The notes below the pieces were generated by a model. It worked only from the letters and a program-made list of their open reading frames with translations, had not been told where the DNA came from and made no database searches. The translations under genes were made by a program, and so were the position numbers. This document shows, piece after piece, positions 1 to 12,586 of a DNA stretch of 64,000 nt; position 1 is the first letter of the stretch, and every line of letters starts with the position of its first letter. The stretch spans positions 140,941,632-141,005,631 of the forward strand of contig OX235270.1 in NCBI GenBank assembly GCA_944472135.2, written 5' to 3'. This stretch comes from Trichobilharzia regenti (Eukaryota > Platyhelminthes > Trematoda > Strigeidida > Schistosomatidae).

Positions 1-1180
1 GTATTTTGCACAGTCTGCGAAGCAAGACAGCAGCCAGTATTTTAGACGCGACTGGTAACAGACTGATACCCCTATGATTGTCACACGAATTACGTCGACC
101 CTTTTTAAAGATGGGGACGATAATGGCTTCGTTCCACATTGATGGCACACTCTCTGTCTCCCACACCTTCCTGAACAACCCAGTTAGAGCCATTGTGATA
201 GTCTCGCCACCATCTTTAAAAAGAGCCGGGGGTAATTTGTCTGGGCCGGGTGCCTTATGGCGTTTCAGAACTTGGAGTTCCTTACGGACCTCCGCTTCGG
301 TGGGTGGGTCGGTACTAACCGACCAAGGAGCACTCGGGCTAATGATAGTAGACACTGAAGCTGGTGGCCAGCTGAACTGCTTCCCGAAGTGCTCTGCCCA
401 GCGTTCCAGGCGTCTTTTCAGGCTGGTAATTGGAGTGCCATCTGCCTCACAGACCGTCTCGCTGACACCTTGTTTCTTGCTGCCGGTGGCTCGTATGAGT
501 TGGAACAGCTTCCGACTGTTGCCAGATGCAGCAGCTGACTCCATCTCACACGCACGTTCTGACCACCAGGCTTCGCGGTCCTTACGTAAACACTGTCTAA
601 TCTTGCGCGTGAGCGCCTTCCGCTGATTGTTGTATTCGCTGCCAGCCGGAATGGACCGGCGTTCATCCATGAGTTGCAAGGAACTCGCAGAAACCCAGTG
701 GTTGTTAGCGGAGCATTCTTTCAAGCCGCAAGCGGCTACACTCGCCTTTTGCATGGCACCATGCACATGAAGCCAATGTTCATCTATACTACTTGGGGGG
801 TTGCTGGCAAGCATTGTTTTTAACTCATTCTGATATTTCAAAGAAGTAGCAGGTGCTACTAGTTTGCTCACATCAACGCTTAGACTACGGCTTTTACGAA
901 CCCCACCAAATCGCAAGACGAACTTGGCACACACTAACGCATGATCGGAGTCCAGGCATGTGCTCCAGAAGGAGCGACAGTCTTGTATGCATCCCCGCCA
1001 CCGGAAACTGACCGCGATATGATCAATCTGAGTCCAAGCTTGCTTCGCAGAGGGAGGACGCCAGGTAGCGCTACGGCGATGGCTGTGCCGGAAGTTGGTG
1101 CTAGCTAGAAATAGGTTGTGATCCGCGCAAAGCTGCAGAAGACGGTCCCCATTATCTGACCTGCGACCAATAGATGGTCA
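1..1180 (-). pseudogene. RTE-type non-LTR retrotransposon, endonuclease C-terminus plus RT N-terminus (partial)
   Basis: Read on the minus strand, one frame stays open from about 1180 to the window edge at 1. It begins in the C-terminal part of an apurinic-type endonuclease: DNGDRLLQLC, then TQIDHIAV, then the catalytic-type SDH in DSDHALV near 950-960. A linker follows, then the start of a reverse transcriptase (HKAPGPDKLP, then the IIVPIFKKG and DNHRGISLL motifs near 80-170). This order and these motifs are typical of the RTE clade. In a complete element the enzyme nicks target DNA and reverse-transcribes the element RNA. No stop is seen in this part, so the copy may be fairly young, but its 3' half lies outside the window and its 5' part is replaced at about 1185 by a different RTE family. 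Confidence 0.8.
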
Positions 1181-1189
1181 AGAGAATCT

Positions 1190-2640
1190 AATTACCAAAG
1201 AGAAGAGATGAATAAGACAATGGGCTGATCAATTCAAAGGACTCTTAATCCACCATCACCTGCAACTCGCCCGGAAACATCACCTACAGTTTTCACAGAA
1301 CTGTATGCCACTGGGCACCAATCCACCAAAAAAAGAGGAAAAGGCTTGAATGCAATCAAGCTACTGAAGTCCAGACGGGAGGGCAGCAGAACAACACAGA
1401 ATCCACCCATTTCCACTGAAGCACTCAAAACAGAACAAGAGACTGCGGCAGATATACTCAGGCCATTATTGCGAAAAGATTAGAAGGAGGGAAGGAAAGG
1501 TGCCCACTGATTGGAAGAACGGCTACCTCGTCAAACTGCCAAAGAAGGACAAATTACGCCTCACTCTGCAAGAACTGACTGGCGTGCAATAATGCTCTTT
1601 TCCACGCCAAGTAAAACACTAAGTCGCATCATCCTGAAGAGAATAATGGATACGCTAGATGCACAACTCCACCAGACCCACCAGAACAAGTTGCATTCAG
1701 GAAAGGCAAATCATTTGATGATCAAATTGCAACTCTATGCATCATCATCATCATCACAGAACAAAGCATACAATGGCAGTTAAACCACTACCTCAATTTA
1801 ATCGACTTCGACAGGGCACTCGACAGACAGCGTTGACCAAGAAGTAATTCGAAAACTGTTTCAGCACTATGGCGTGCAGTGCCAAAATCTTTATCAACCC
1901 TATTCAACAGCTACATGACAATGCCTGTCACGTGTCAGGTGATCGACAACAGAAGACTCAGTGAAGCTTTCCAAGTGAATGTAGGAGTAAGACAAGACTG
2001 CCTATTATCACCCACGATGATATTCCTAATTGATGTGGACTGGATTATGCGACACAACGTGCATGGGGAGTGAGCAGACAGGAGCACGCCGGACCGATAA
2101 GAAGACTCTAGAAGATCTGGATTTCGCACGTGGATGATTTATGTTCAATGTCACAAGAACTCGAAGACTCACGGGCTGGCAGAAACCAACAAACTCGCAG
2201 AAGAAGCTGGCAGCGAAGGCAAAACTCCAGATGAGCATAGAGAAGATGGAGATGATGAAAAATGCCAGCCAAATTCGGAAAGGCAAGATACACCATCATC
2301 AATCTAAACTTTCCGCACTGAGCATAAATAACAAGATTCGGATTCTGTTCAACACCAATGTCAAGTCAGTCACTTCTTCTATATGAGTGAGAAACTTGCA
2401 CTGCGCCTGCGTCACGAAAAGCACTTCCAACAGCCAGCTTCAAACTTCTCTCAACAGCTGCCTTCGCTGGATCCGAATTGAAGATCAAATGGCTGGCCAG
2501 AAAGAGTTAGCTACAAGAAACTATGGGAACAAACTAAACAAGAACCGATCGTTCAACAAATATGCAGAGGAAAATGCAGATGGACTGTACACACGCTGAG
2601 GAGACCGCTGAATCACATCTCGCGCCAGACCACACTGATC
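1190..2640 (+). pseudogene. Decayed RTE-family retrotransposon (RT and C-terminal region)
   Basis: The three forward frames together give a damaged RTE reverse transcriptase. Recognisable pieces include WADQFKGLL near 1225, VPTDWKNGYLVKLPKK near 1500, VGVRQDCLLSP near 1980, HVDDL near 2130 and a C-terminal stretch with NTNVKSVTSS near 2350. The C-terminal pieces match the family of the copy at 18319-20935. Many frameshifts and stops break it, so it cannot encode a working protein. It ends in a short AATAAC-type microsatellite, consistent with the simple-repeat tails RTE elements carry. It lies head to head with the RTE fragment at 1-1180, so the two are separate insertions. Confidence 0.75.
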
Positions 2641-2682
2641 GAGTGGAATCCCAATAACAATAATAACAATAACAATAACAAT
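2641..2682. repeat. AAC/AATAAC microsatellite
   Basis: A short tract of AATAAC- and AATAAT-like units lies directly after the decayed RTE and just before the CR1 3' end on the other strand. It is probably the tail of one of the two elements. Confidence 0.7.
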
Positions 2683-3538
2683 TTCGCTTTATTCCAGAAA
2701 CAGTACTTGTGGTACAGTGTGGAATTTTCAGCACATATCTACAATATTGCATCTAATTTCATCATGCATTTAAAAGGAGTATTATAAAAAAAAATAAAAT
2801 ATTTAAAAAAAAACAAAAAAAACAAAAAAAGACAATAACAACAAAAAAAACCAAAAAGAAACACAGAAATAACAAAAAAAATGCAATAAAAAATGCCAAG
2901 TAAAAAGGAAGATAAACACAAATAATGAAAAAATATTTCAGTATTGGTTAGTGGAAGCTACGATATGAGTATGCGTGGTGAACAGTAACAGCTATAATCA
3001 TACGGGGAATTATGAGATGTTCTTAAAAAAATGTTTATAGCTAAGATGATCAGTTAATCTGATTGAACAACACTAAGCAATCATAAGATAAACATTTCAG
3101 GTTGTGTTTTTTTTTTTTTATTGTCAGCACTAATGCGGTTGTTTGTAGTGGTAGTGTGAGGAATCATGTATAATACAAAATTTTTTTTTAAGATGTGGAT
3201 AGTGGCAATAACAAACAAGATTGTCAGTTAAATAGTGCCGAACAAAGAACAACCACAAAACTAATGTTACATGATGGTTAATGACGGGACAATTTTTAAT
3301 AATCATAGTGATAATACAGTCGGACCCAGTAGATGTATAAAGAAGGAATAGAATAAAGAATAAAAAAGTAAGCCAATGATAATAATTTTAAGCAGCTAAG
3401 TATGTTTAAGAAGGTTGTTCACTATAGAGTACAAATAAGAGAGTGTAAGGGGGAAATAACAAGGGCCAAAATTATGTTATTAACAACAAAGCAAGTCATA
3501 GGTTTCACGCCTAACATTGTCTCTGTCACTTAGAACAC
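2683..3538 (-). pseudogene. CR1/Jockey-type retrotransposon 3' end fragment with A-rich tract
   Basis: The reverse complement of about 2683-2735 resembles the 3' terminus of the forward copy at 6440-6500 (shared TTTATTCCA and ACAGTACTTGTG blocks). The reverse complement of about 3470-3538 resembles the end of that copy's coding region near 6085-6130 (GTGTTCT, then TTAGGCGTGA). The segment is therefore a 3' end lying on the minus strand. It is expanded by a very A-rich tract at about 2787-2900 and by poorly conserved AT-rich DNA. Its 5' part, 3329-3538, forms the left arm of a near-perfect palindrome. No intact frame is visible. Confidence 0.6.
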
Positions 3539-3764
3539 GGGCCAAATATGGTATCGTGTTCTAAGTGACAGAGACAATGTTAGGCGTGAAACCTATGACT
3601 TGCTTTGTTGTTAATAACATAATTTTGGCCCTTGTTATTTCCCCCTTACACTCTCTTATTTGTACTCTATAGTGAACAACCTTCTTAAACATACTTAGCT
3701 GCTTAAAATTATTATCATTGGCTTACTTTTTATTCTTTATTCTATTCCTTCTTTATACATCTAC
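3329..3764. repeat. Near-perfect palindrome, 210-bp arms, 17-nt loop
   Basis: 3329-3538 is the reverse complement of 3556-3764 across its whole length, apart from one A in a homopolymer (six A versus five). The loop is 3539-3555. The arms carry the terminal coding region of a CR1-type element, so two copies of the same segment face away from a common centre. A transcript would form a very long hairpin. Possible origins are a fold-back duplication during reverse transcription or break repair, or a hairpin-type assembly artefact. Confidence 0.95.
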
Positions 3765-4910
3765 AAGTGGGTTGTTTGAGGGTAAAGTGGAGGAGATCGC
3801 ACATATCATGCGCGATTGTCCACCAACTTAAGATCCCAGCAGAAAACAGAACAAAGTAAGGATATGTTGCTGACGCTCTGTGTTTTACTCTCAGCCCCAG
3901 AGAATAACAGTAATAATCATAATAACACATAAGTTCCAATTTCCTCATGCCAGATACACATCTACCTTATCATTATGTTACCACCAAACGGATAGCGGAG
4001 CTCCTCGAGATATTTGCCTCAGGGTGAGTGTATGCAGTCATTCTCCGGCTTATCCGTCCGGTCTACGCACTCGGAGTGACAACCATTGGCTGGAGACAAC
4101 AGGTTCGGGATACTTTCCATCTACAAACATTCGGGCAGTCAGGTAGAACCACAAGTCCTCTTACAATACGTTTGAGACAGTGACGACTGACTGAATGACT
4201 GACTGTATTGATATGCGAGTGCTTGTTTACTAAGACTTCTCCTCTATTCCTCCTCACTCAGCTGAAACCCTAGTCCACACAGAACAAAAGTCACAAACAC
4301 ACATGTACTATGCTGACACAATTTATCATGCAGGAGAGATAGCTGTTCCTGTGAAGTCAGTCACACGAAACACATTCTCCCTGTAAAAAACTATGAGCCA
4401 ACAAATACACTGATGACACTGTTGTTCACAGTTGACCAACCCAATCTACATGGGGAGGGACTTTGAAACCTGCATCTTGTGGCTAGAAGTCGGGTGCTTA
4501 AGTCAATATGTCACATCTCCCCGAAGGAGAGAAAACCACTTCGCATCAATTAAGCGATAGGAGAAATACTACTTCCACAAAATATGCTCAAGAATAAGAG
4601 AAATATTCAACTCACATTAGCTCTTAAGACTTCAGGATCACAATGCGGTGAATCCCGTGGTTCAAAATGATTGGTCTGTAGGAGCTTTCGATCTCTCAAG
4701 TTTTTCACCTCTGTCTCATTGATGGGCACTTGAAATCTTCGTAAACTAGTGAAAATGTTTAATGATAATATACACATCAGAATGATAATTCACAATTACA
4801 TCGGCTAAAAATCTCGCCAAAATTGTATAATAAAAAACAAAGTGAGGAAAACACGAGAGAAATACATTCATATTCTAATTCATAATGTCCTTCAGGACAG
4901 TTCTGTCTAG
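3765..4910. other. Unannotated AT-rich sequence
   Basis: No recognisable gene, RNA gene or element was found. Only short chance frames occur. A small GACT/GAAT-type simple repeat lies near 4180-4205. Confidence 0.5.
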
Positions 4911-6520
4911 GGAGATGACAATTCTTCAGCAGTACGCATCCACAACCCCACCGAGGATCAACTGCATGCAGAAGCTTCAGGCTCCGAGGCCAGCTCGTTG
5001 GTCAGACCATTCAGTCACTGGCTAGGACGGAATCCATTGGTAGGAGTACTTTAGAGGCTGCAGCCGTCTTATACAACAGTATCGTCTCATCATTAGATAA
5101 AGGTGCCAAATACATCCGCTACATGTTTCTTGACTTCACTTCTGCTTTCGACTCTGTACCTAGATGTCTCTTGCTAAATAAGCTCTCCATGACACAAACT
5201 GAGTCCTGGGTCACTAACTGGTTGCATTCCTACTTCTCTAACAGAATGCAGTATACCGTATACGAAGGTAAATCCTCCTCTGCTGTGCTCACTAAACCTG
5301 GTGTCCCCCAAGGTGCTGTACTCTTCCCACTTCTCTTTTCTTTCTCTCTACATAACCTACCATCTTTAAATGACATTAATTTTGTCAAATATGCTGACGA
5401 CCTGACTGTACCTTTACCTGTCAAATGTCAAAGTGACTGCACTAAACTAAACGGCTTTTTATCAGAAGTCAGCCAATGGTCCAAGGAAAACGGTCTTACC
5501 TTAAATCCCTCTAAATGTCAAACAGTCAATTTCACCTTAAGGCATAAATCTGACCTAAACAAACTGGTGGTTAGCACTCACACGAGCTGTGCAACATAGA
5601 TGGCACTGAAATAGAAACCAAGTCGGAAATTAAATACCTAGGCGTCATTCTATCTGCTGATCTTTCCTGGTCGTCTCATATCTTGATGATTTCTAAGAAA
5701 ATATTCCGTCTTACCTTCTACATCAAGAATTTAAGACTCCTACAATTCGTTAATTCCCGGATTCTGCCTATTATTCTCTATTGTTCCCCCTTACTTTTTC
5801 CTGGGCTACTGAAGAAAGATTATACCTTATTACGCAGGATATTAATTGTTGTCAGCAGGGTATGCTACGTGACACTTAACCAGCTTGTTAATATTCTGGT
5901 TGACAGGCACGTGGACTCATGTGAAAAATGGGCAAAATCCATTTTATCTAACTCGCACCACCTTCTTCATTCACAACTCTCCCGTTGTATCTCATCAGGC
6001 AAAACCAGAAGCCTGCTTATATAGACAACTATATGCTAGCACTAGCAAGTACAAAAACTCAACCATGCCCTGCTTAGCTCGTGTTCTGTGTGATAAAGAA
6101 AGCATTAGGCGTGATACCTATAACTTATTAAATTATCAGCAGAACAACTGGATCTCGTCTTTCCGATTCATATCTTTTATAGGTACAACGTTTTCTTTCT
6201 TTCGTCTCCTTTTCTTTCTCTCTCTCTCTTTTTCTTTCTCTGTTACGTGCTCCTTTGTTTCTTTCTTCTGCTCACGCCAGTAAATATGCTATCACCTACT
6301 CTTCTAACACCTTCAAACACTCTGTTCAATTTTTGGCTTTGCTACCGACATGCCAATATGTTGTTGTCATAATGAACTGAGATTTCCTGAATCTATATAG
6401 AATTTTATTTATTGATAATGTACTAACTGGATGCAATACTGTAGTAAAATGCTGAGAATTGCATTCTGTATCACAAGTACTGTTTTGGAATAAAGCAAAA
6501 AAATAATAATTAATTAATTA
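4911..6520 (+). pseudogene. CR1/Jockey-type retrotransposon, RT domain to 3' end (broken)
   Basis: An open frame from about 4970 through 5599 encodes RT palm and finger motifs: MFLDFTSAFDSVPR near 5123-5165, GVPQGAVLFPLLFS near 5300-5345, and the catalytic KYADDLTV near 5385-5412. The reading then shifts frame near 5600. The C-terminal region continues at 5625-6024 (KYLGVILSADLSWSSH, and a cysteine/histidine-rich end) with another shift near 5885-6020. The 3' end at about 6440-6515 carries an AATAAA-like motif and an AATT-rich tail. It is 5' truncated: nothing of ORF1 or the endonuclease is visible upstream of about 4900. Related minus-strand pieces occur at 2683-3538 and 36735-37290. It is not functional as it stands. 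Confidence 0.85.
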
Positions 6521-9500
6521 AACCATACTGTTCTTCGTTATTACTACTCCTCACACACTGTCTCACACCTCTGTTTACTGTCTCTATTATGCATTTCTTC
6601 TACTTTCTTCCCTTGCTTTGTATGCTACATGGTGTGGCGACTTGAACTGCTCCACATCGGTGCAAATTTCTACGTCAAAAGCAGACAGACAGGTTCAAAT
6701 CTTCCCGTATGCAAATGGTGAATACACTGACAAAATGCTGTCTTCAGAACTTTTCGATCAGAAACCTTGGTATTTTTAGTATACAATTCGCCGATGTAGG
6801 ACTTATCTGGATTAATTCCTAATTAAGGCTCAGTGGCTAAATGTGTTCATCAGTTTGTTTATTAAAAAGAGTTCCGTAAGCCGCAGTATAGACTAGTGGC
6901 AGCACCGTTTACGCGTCAAATTGAGTCAATTCTGGCCAGCCCAGGTGTGATATATCTGCTTGTATGTGAAAAGTCGTTTATCGTATTGAAATTCATTCTT
7001 TCCTACTTTACATTTGTAAGACAGACGCCCACTGAAGGTGAAGCATCAGCATTGGTTAATCATAATTTATTGTTCCCAACATCATTTTCGACACTACGAA
7101 ATTCTCACCAACGTTACCTACTTCCAACTTCGTATTAGTTAGAATATTGGGGTAAAAATAATAATGATGTCAGGGATTGGAGTTGTAAAGCTGCACCCAG
7201 CCAGTGAGTTGTGTAACGTTGGGAGGGCTGAAGATAGGTTAGGTCATAGTTGATGGGGAGGAAACATGGCGCCAAATCATGGAGTCTGACTGTTACCTTG
7301 GGTCACTTAAAGAGGTGTCTACCGTTTGACTGGGATATCTCGGGAATTGATATAAGTATAAAACTTGGGCACTGTGGTAGAGCATAACTCCATTATGGAT
7401 AAGATTTTATTTTGATATACTGTCACACAGTGTTATACACTAATATTAACTGATGACGTTTCGAGCACGAACTATTGTTCATAATCATATCAAGTTTCTT
7501 GACAGTTAGGTACCATTCACATCAATCGAAGTAACTGTCGTCCTGTGTTTAGATCTCACTACGATCTGGCTAGCAAGCCAGTCTTGTCCAACGATTCAAT
7601 CGTGTCAACTAACCATTATACAGACATACATACACGCTACTTGAGAATGACAGTAAGTGTCGACTTGTGCACATACTTCCATGTAGACACTGATAATATC
7701 AAGTATAAATCCTCAGTTAATTTTTAAAAGTTTGCATTGACTATGCAGAACGGAAGAAAAGCATCTGATGAATAAACCCCCATTAGGGAAATGGACATTA
7801 GTCATTTCAATTGGTGCCATACTAATTTCAAATGCTTACCATGAGTGATTTTCTACGGATTCAATTTTTCCTGCATAATAATTTTCTTCAAATCGCCACT
7901 TCGCGTAAACCAAAGGTTCATCTACAGTCGAAAACAAACACGCAAAAATTAAAGGAGCAAAAACAGAATAAGCGATCAAATGCAGGATGAGATGACCCCA
8001 CTGTTTGTAGAAACCCACCATTAGAGAGAATATTTAAAATTCCAAACTCTTTTGAAGACTAACTACTCACAGTTTAGTAGAAAAATTTAGCCTCGGTGAT
8101 TTTACTATGCCATTATCCATGGGTAATTCACGGTGGTATTACATCTCCGTCTTCCTATTTTATGCAACAACTGGGACTAGTCACAGTCCATACGTTAATA
8201 TCACTCTCGTTGACCGATGAATGTTTTCTCTGTTGTCGCAAGTGTGTCTACAGAAATTCACAACTGGACTAGGAGGAATATATGTCAGTATCAGTAACCG
8301 AAGTCATTCCAATAACATCTAAGTGTTTTCTTTCTTTCCATAGCTGCTGCACTATTTCTCCTACACATGCATACACGCACACACACAGCGCCAAACAGTG
8401 GGACTTGAGCACTGTAGTAGAATATGACTACACATTAGATAAGTTAATCTAATGTAAGTCGACGACATAACGAGCAAACTTTACTGCCCATATCGCATAT
8501 CAAGCTGTTCGGAAAACATATACACAGTGTTCATATATATACACATACATGTATGTTCGTTTTTACTTGTCTATTTATAGGGAAACTAACCACTCGAAAG
8601 GAATGAAGTAATGCTATATTGCATTTAGAGCTGTTTAGTTAATTGAAATTCGCAGAAGCCTTTCTTCGTTAATTTTCTCTTGTCTCCAGTCGTCATATGC
8701 AGTGTTCAGAAGTGCCTAGAGTGCAAAATACAATCTACCTAGGTAAAAAAATCCTGGCGTCCTTTCAAAGTTTAAAGCTTGAAGACTATAACTCACTGAC
8801 ACAACGACTCAGTGAGAGAATTTTCAGACCTGGGATATGTGGGTTGAAATGTGGGGCAACTTTCCGCTCGAGGGCTAGTGAATTCTCAATGTAAACTCCA
8901 GACTCATTAATCTTAGTTTCCTCAGGTTTATATTTAACAAAATGATAAAAGAAAGGAGCTCGGGGATCAGACTCACTCGGCAGCATCGAACTAGAAGAAC
9001 CCTCACACTCACGAAATTGCGACCGATTTCCGTTCATCTTGAATTAACCGCGCCACACACAGAAGTGTCTTACCGCTATTTCGAATTCAATTTCCAATAT
9101 CATTTCTTACGAGCTGAAGTAAACCAATTTGATTTCTTTGTGCTCGCCTCTTGGTTGTGTAGTTAAGGTCAGTAGATGTTTGCGTAGTTCGATCTGAGGG
9201 AAGAATATTCTTCCCAGTAAATTCTTCTAATGTGATTATAATTATAAATAATAATAAATATAAAAAAATAATAATAAAATAATTGTTAAATATAATACTT
9301 ATCGGTAAAAGGTAGACTTTCAATTCATGATATGAGAATATTTTGCACTGTTGAGTCTTATAATCCCCCTGATCATCCTGTTGAGAACAATGTGTTCAAT
9401 GAATTCCGAAAGCTCATCGTGTGACTCCCTGAATAAAGAATATGTGGCGAATTTATAGACAATTGTATCCAGAATAATTCATATCCCAATATTCACTGGA

Positions 9501-9640
9501 AATCCCTACGTAGAAGCAGAATGTCATATGATGAAATGACTTGGAAAGTGTTGTGCTCCTTATCAAATAGAATCAATCCACTCTAACATCACACAACTGG
9601 GAACAAACATGTCACAAAGCAATTATGCACTTCTCGACTC
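6521..9640. other. Unannotated AT-rich sequence with a pair of related dispersed repeats
   Basis: No coding region is supported. Two stretches, about 7362-7500 and 8400-8520, share a loose direct similarity (CACTGT.GTAGA, then GATAAG, then a TCGTT/GAGCA core, then ATATCAAG). They may be two diverged copies of one short interspersed repeat. A short CA-rich tract lies near 8365-8390. Nothing else was recognised. Confidence 0.4.
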
Positions 9641-10399
9641 TTCAGAAGAACTGATGTCGGCTCATGATTAAATCCTCCATGCAATTTTCAGAAGATATTT
9701 GACTACAATTTATGGAATACGTTGGTGAATTCGTTAAATCGAACTCCTCAAAAATGCTGGTACAATCGATCAGAGGCTCGGAGAACTGGGCCTCCCCAAA
9801 GTAAATACTAAATACTGAGCGAATACTGAAGGGTTGACCTGTAACTACTCTGGCGGAACTCTCAATAAATAGGAATAAACATGAAGAACTATCTCTCCGA
9901 CCAAATTTTTTATTCCCATATGGACGACAGTCAAATGGACACCGACGTACAGCTTGAGAACCTCCACATTCAGACAGGGGACCTGGTTGGCTCCCCTGGT
10001 GGGGACCTTGAACAATTGAGATCAACTCTGCTGGGCCACTTCCATCAGTATAGACGGACGAAAATGTACTTGCTCCACAGCACACCAATCAGAAAGCATC
10101 AGCAGGCTGTTAAGAGACTAAGATAATACAAAACAGTCATCACCAGACCAGATAACATATACTGTGCAGAAATTATGGACAGGCATGATTGCACAAACAA
10201 TATGGATTGCATACCGGAAGGCGGCAGAAAGTTCCGGAAACTAGCGAAACACCTAACTGGAAGGGTGGGATGAGACATAATGAACTAAACTCAAGCAATC
10301 AGGAGGAAAATTGATACATTGAAGCAAATTATGAGGGCCTGAGCTGATAGAGAAGATCATTTCAGCCGAAATAAGATTATTTCAAAGAGCCGTGAATCG
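9641..10399. other. Unannotated sequence
   Basis: The frames here (a 148-residue minus-strand frame and an 81-residue plus-strand frame) lack recognisable motifs and overlap each other. I treat this as non-coding or as an unrecognised repeat remnant. Confidence 0.35.
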
Positions 10400-12560
10400 C
10401 TTCGTCATCTTTCTCTAAAGCCTACCGAAAATAGCACTGTCTGATGTTCTGATGTAGACGGCTGCTCCAAATCCAACCTCAGAGGCATCAGAAAGAACAC
10501 GGAAGTCATTTATGTCATGATTTCTCGGTGGCTTAAGTGGGCGTGAGACGGAATGTAGATCCAGCGTTCTTAAACTGTTAACCCACTTTTTCCACTCTTC
10601 ACCGTGTCTCTCACTTAATGGGTCATCCCACTGTAACCCTTTCCTGAGTGTCTCTTGAAATAATCTCCTCGCCGGAAGTAGATAAGGTGCCACTAATCCA
10701 AGTGGGTCAAACACGGACGACAACACGGAGAGCACATCTCTCCGAGTAACTGGATCATCAATATCACCAACACTAAATCCAAAGGTATTAGAGTTCACAT
10801 CCCATCGCATACCTAATATGCATTCAACTGGTAGAGTATCAACAGGTAAATCTCGTACAGTAGGTGCTCTGTCTTCTGGAACTGTGTGCTTCAAAACGTC
10901 TATGCTGTTCGAGACCCACTTAGTTAAACGGAAGCCAGCCTTAGCTAACACCCCAGTAATACTTGTCGCAAATTTAACTGCAGACTTACCATCATCGAAG
11001 GAGGCTCAAAAATCATCCACATAGAAGCAACAATCAATGACGTCCAGCAGATCTTCAGAACCAAATGTGGACACTGCCTTTCCTAGAGCAAAATTGGCAC
11101 AAAACGGCGAGGACGTGGCACCAAATGGATGGAATGTCATCCTATATTCCGACATCTTACCACAAGGACCATCATCAGACCACAAGAACCCTAAGTGACC
11201 TCTGTCACTCTCTGGCACCTTCACTTGTAGGAACACTTCCTCAATATCCGCGACGACAGCAACTGTAAACTTTCTGAATCTCAACAGCAGACCGACTAAT
11301 GAGCTCACGCAATCTGGGCCGCTATACAGATTATCATTCAAAGAGACTCCTTCATGTTTCGCGGAACAATCGAACACCGCACGGAGTTTACCTGGCTTCC
11401 TTGGGTTAAAGACGGGATGATGGGGCAAATACCACTTCCCTGGCTCGCTCTGATCAACTAGTCTTTCAACGTAACCCTTCATTACATGTTTGTCGACGAC
11501 ATCCTTATATTTGGTCCAGAGGTCTGCATCTGACAGAAATTTCTTCTGTAAACCCACTAGTCTCTTAAGAACAACTTCTCTGTTACAAACCAACTGTCTA
11601 TCTTTAAATCTCCATGGTAGGCCAACGCTGAAAAGCTCATTTTCGTATTTACAAGACTCCTCAACTATTTTAACTGCCTTTAGGTCTTCTACAGAACGAC
11701 CCTTCTCTGGGACACCGCAGTCACAAAACTCCTTGTCATACATATTTCTAATCATAGTCTCTAGTTTGTTCCCATTGTTTGCAGCTAATGATGATATGTT
11801 GACTATGGGTATAGACCCTCTCACTGTCCATTCCAGCGGTGTTTTCGCCGCGAACAGATCATCTCTACCTCCGAATCTCTCTTCTACTACCTTGTGAGCT
11901 TCTGGCACACTACATCCAATGAGTATTCTCACTCTACCATCTTGCAGGTTTGGAAATGGAATGTCACACAGGTATGGCTAACGGTCTAGGTACGGTAGCT
12001 TCGCCGAGTTTCATGCTGGAGTTAGTGTAAGCAGTATCTACTTCAACGGTTTCCCCAGTAGTCAAGGATTCTAACTGAAATGACACTCGTTCGCATACTA
12101 CCGTTTTCGAAGAATTGAAAGTATTTGGAAGCAGGGATTGTTTGGGCCCTTAATACCTAAGCAGCGGGTCAGCTTAGCATCTATCAGTGTAACGTCTGAA
12201 CCATTATCCAACAATGCATAAGACTCTACCGAAGATTTCGGTCTTTCCCCTTAACTGGTAATACCCCTAAACAAACTTATGGGTTGTCAAGGGGTCTAAG
12301 GTACTATAACAATTAACGGAATCCTCCGGTCCGTTTACTGTCCTCAGAAGGGGGTCCACACCGATTGAACCACTAATTCGTTTGTCTCTCGCATTTCAAG
12401 TTCGAATGCCCCGCCTTTACACAACCGAACTACAACCACTACTGTTCTGCCAATTTTGGGCTTTCTACGGGAGACATATCTATGAATTACTTCTCAGAAT
12501 CCAGAGGTCAGCCCATTTAGCTAATTTATCTAGATCGTACCAAGCTATCATCGTCACTAT
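10400..12560 (-). pseudogene. BEL/Pao LTR retrotransposon, Gag zinc knuckle, protease and RT-RNase H (one in-frame stop)
   Basis: The minus strand carries a BEL/Pao-type polyprotein. A damaged Gag C-terminus with a zinc-knuckle remnant lies at about 12390-12560. A broken aspartic-protease region lies at about 11950-12250. A frame from 11932 runs to a TGA at 11006-11008 and resumes in the same frame to 10415. The RT palm motif YVDDF immediately precedes that TGA. The resumed part has the BEL-typical TKWVSNS and FDPLGLVAPYL motifs and a SDASEVGFGAAVY RNase H start. The element is cut off near 10400, with no integrase or LTR seen. About 0.8 kb (11150-11940) matches the inverted-repeat arms almost exactly, so the copies shared sequence recently. 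The stop would truncate the enzyme just after its catalytic motif. Confidence 0.85.
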
Positions 12561-12586
12561 TTATGGTTTTCCATATCTATCTTTAG

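Noticed and set aside
78..626. 182-residue forward frame
   Set aside because: It is the antisense of the RTE endonuclease-RT frame, which carries the recognisable motifs.
7440..7500. Possible hammerhead ribozyme core (CTGATGA followed by CGAGCACGAAC)
   Set aside because: The GAAA core is not present and no convincing stem II or stem III forms. The related repeat at 8460 does not keep the motif.
7765..7800. CTGATGA followed by GAAA, a second hammerhead-like hit
   Set aside because: The intervening bases do not form a stem, and the flanks show no stem I or III.
9642..10088. 148-residue minus-strand frame
   Set aside because: No motif, overlapping frames on the other strand, and no similarity to any element in the window.
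11490..11897. 135-residue forward frame repeated at 22849-23256 and 58054-58461
   Set aside because: Its recurrence reflects the recurrence of BEL sequence. It is the antisense of the protease-RT region.
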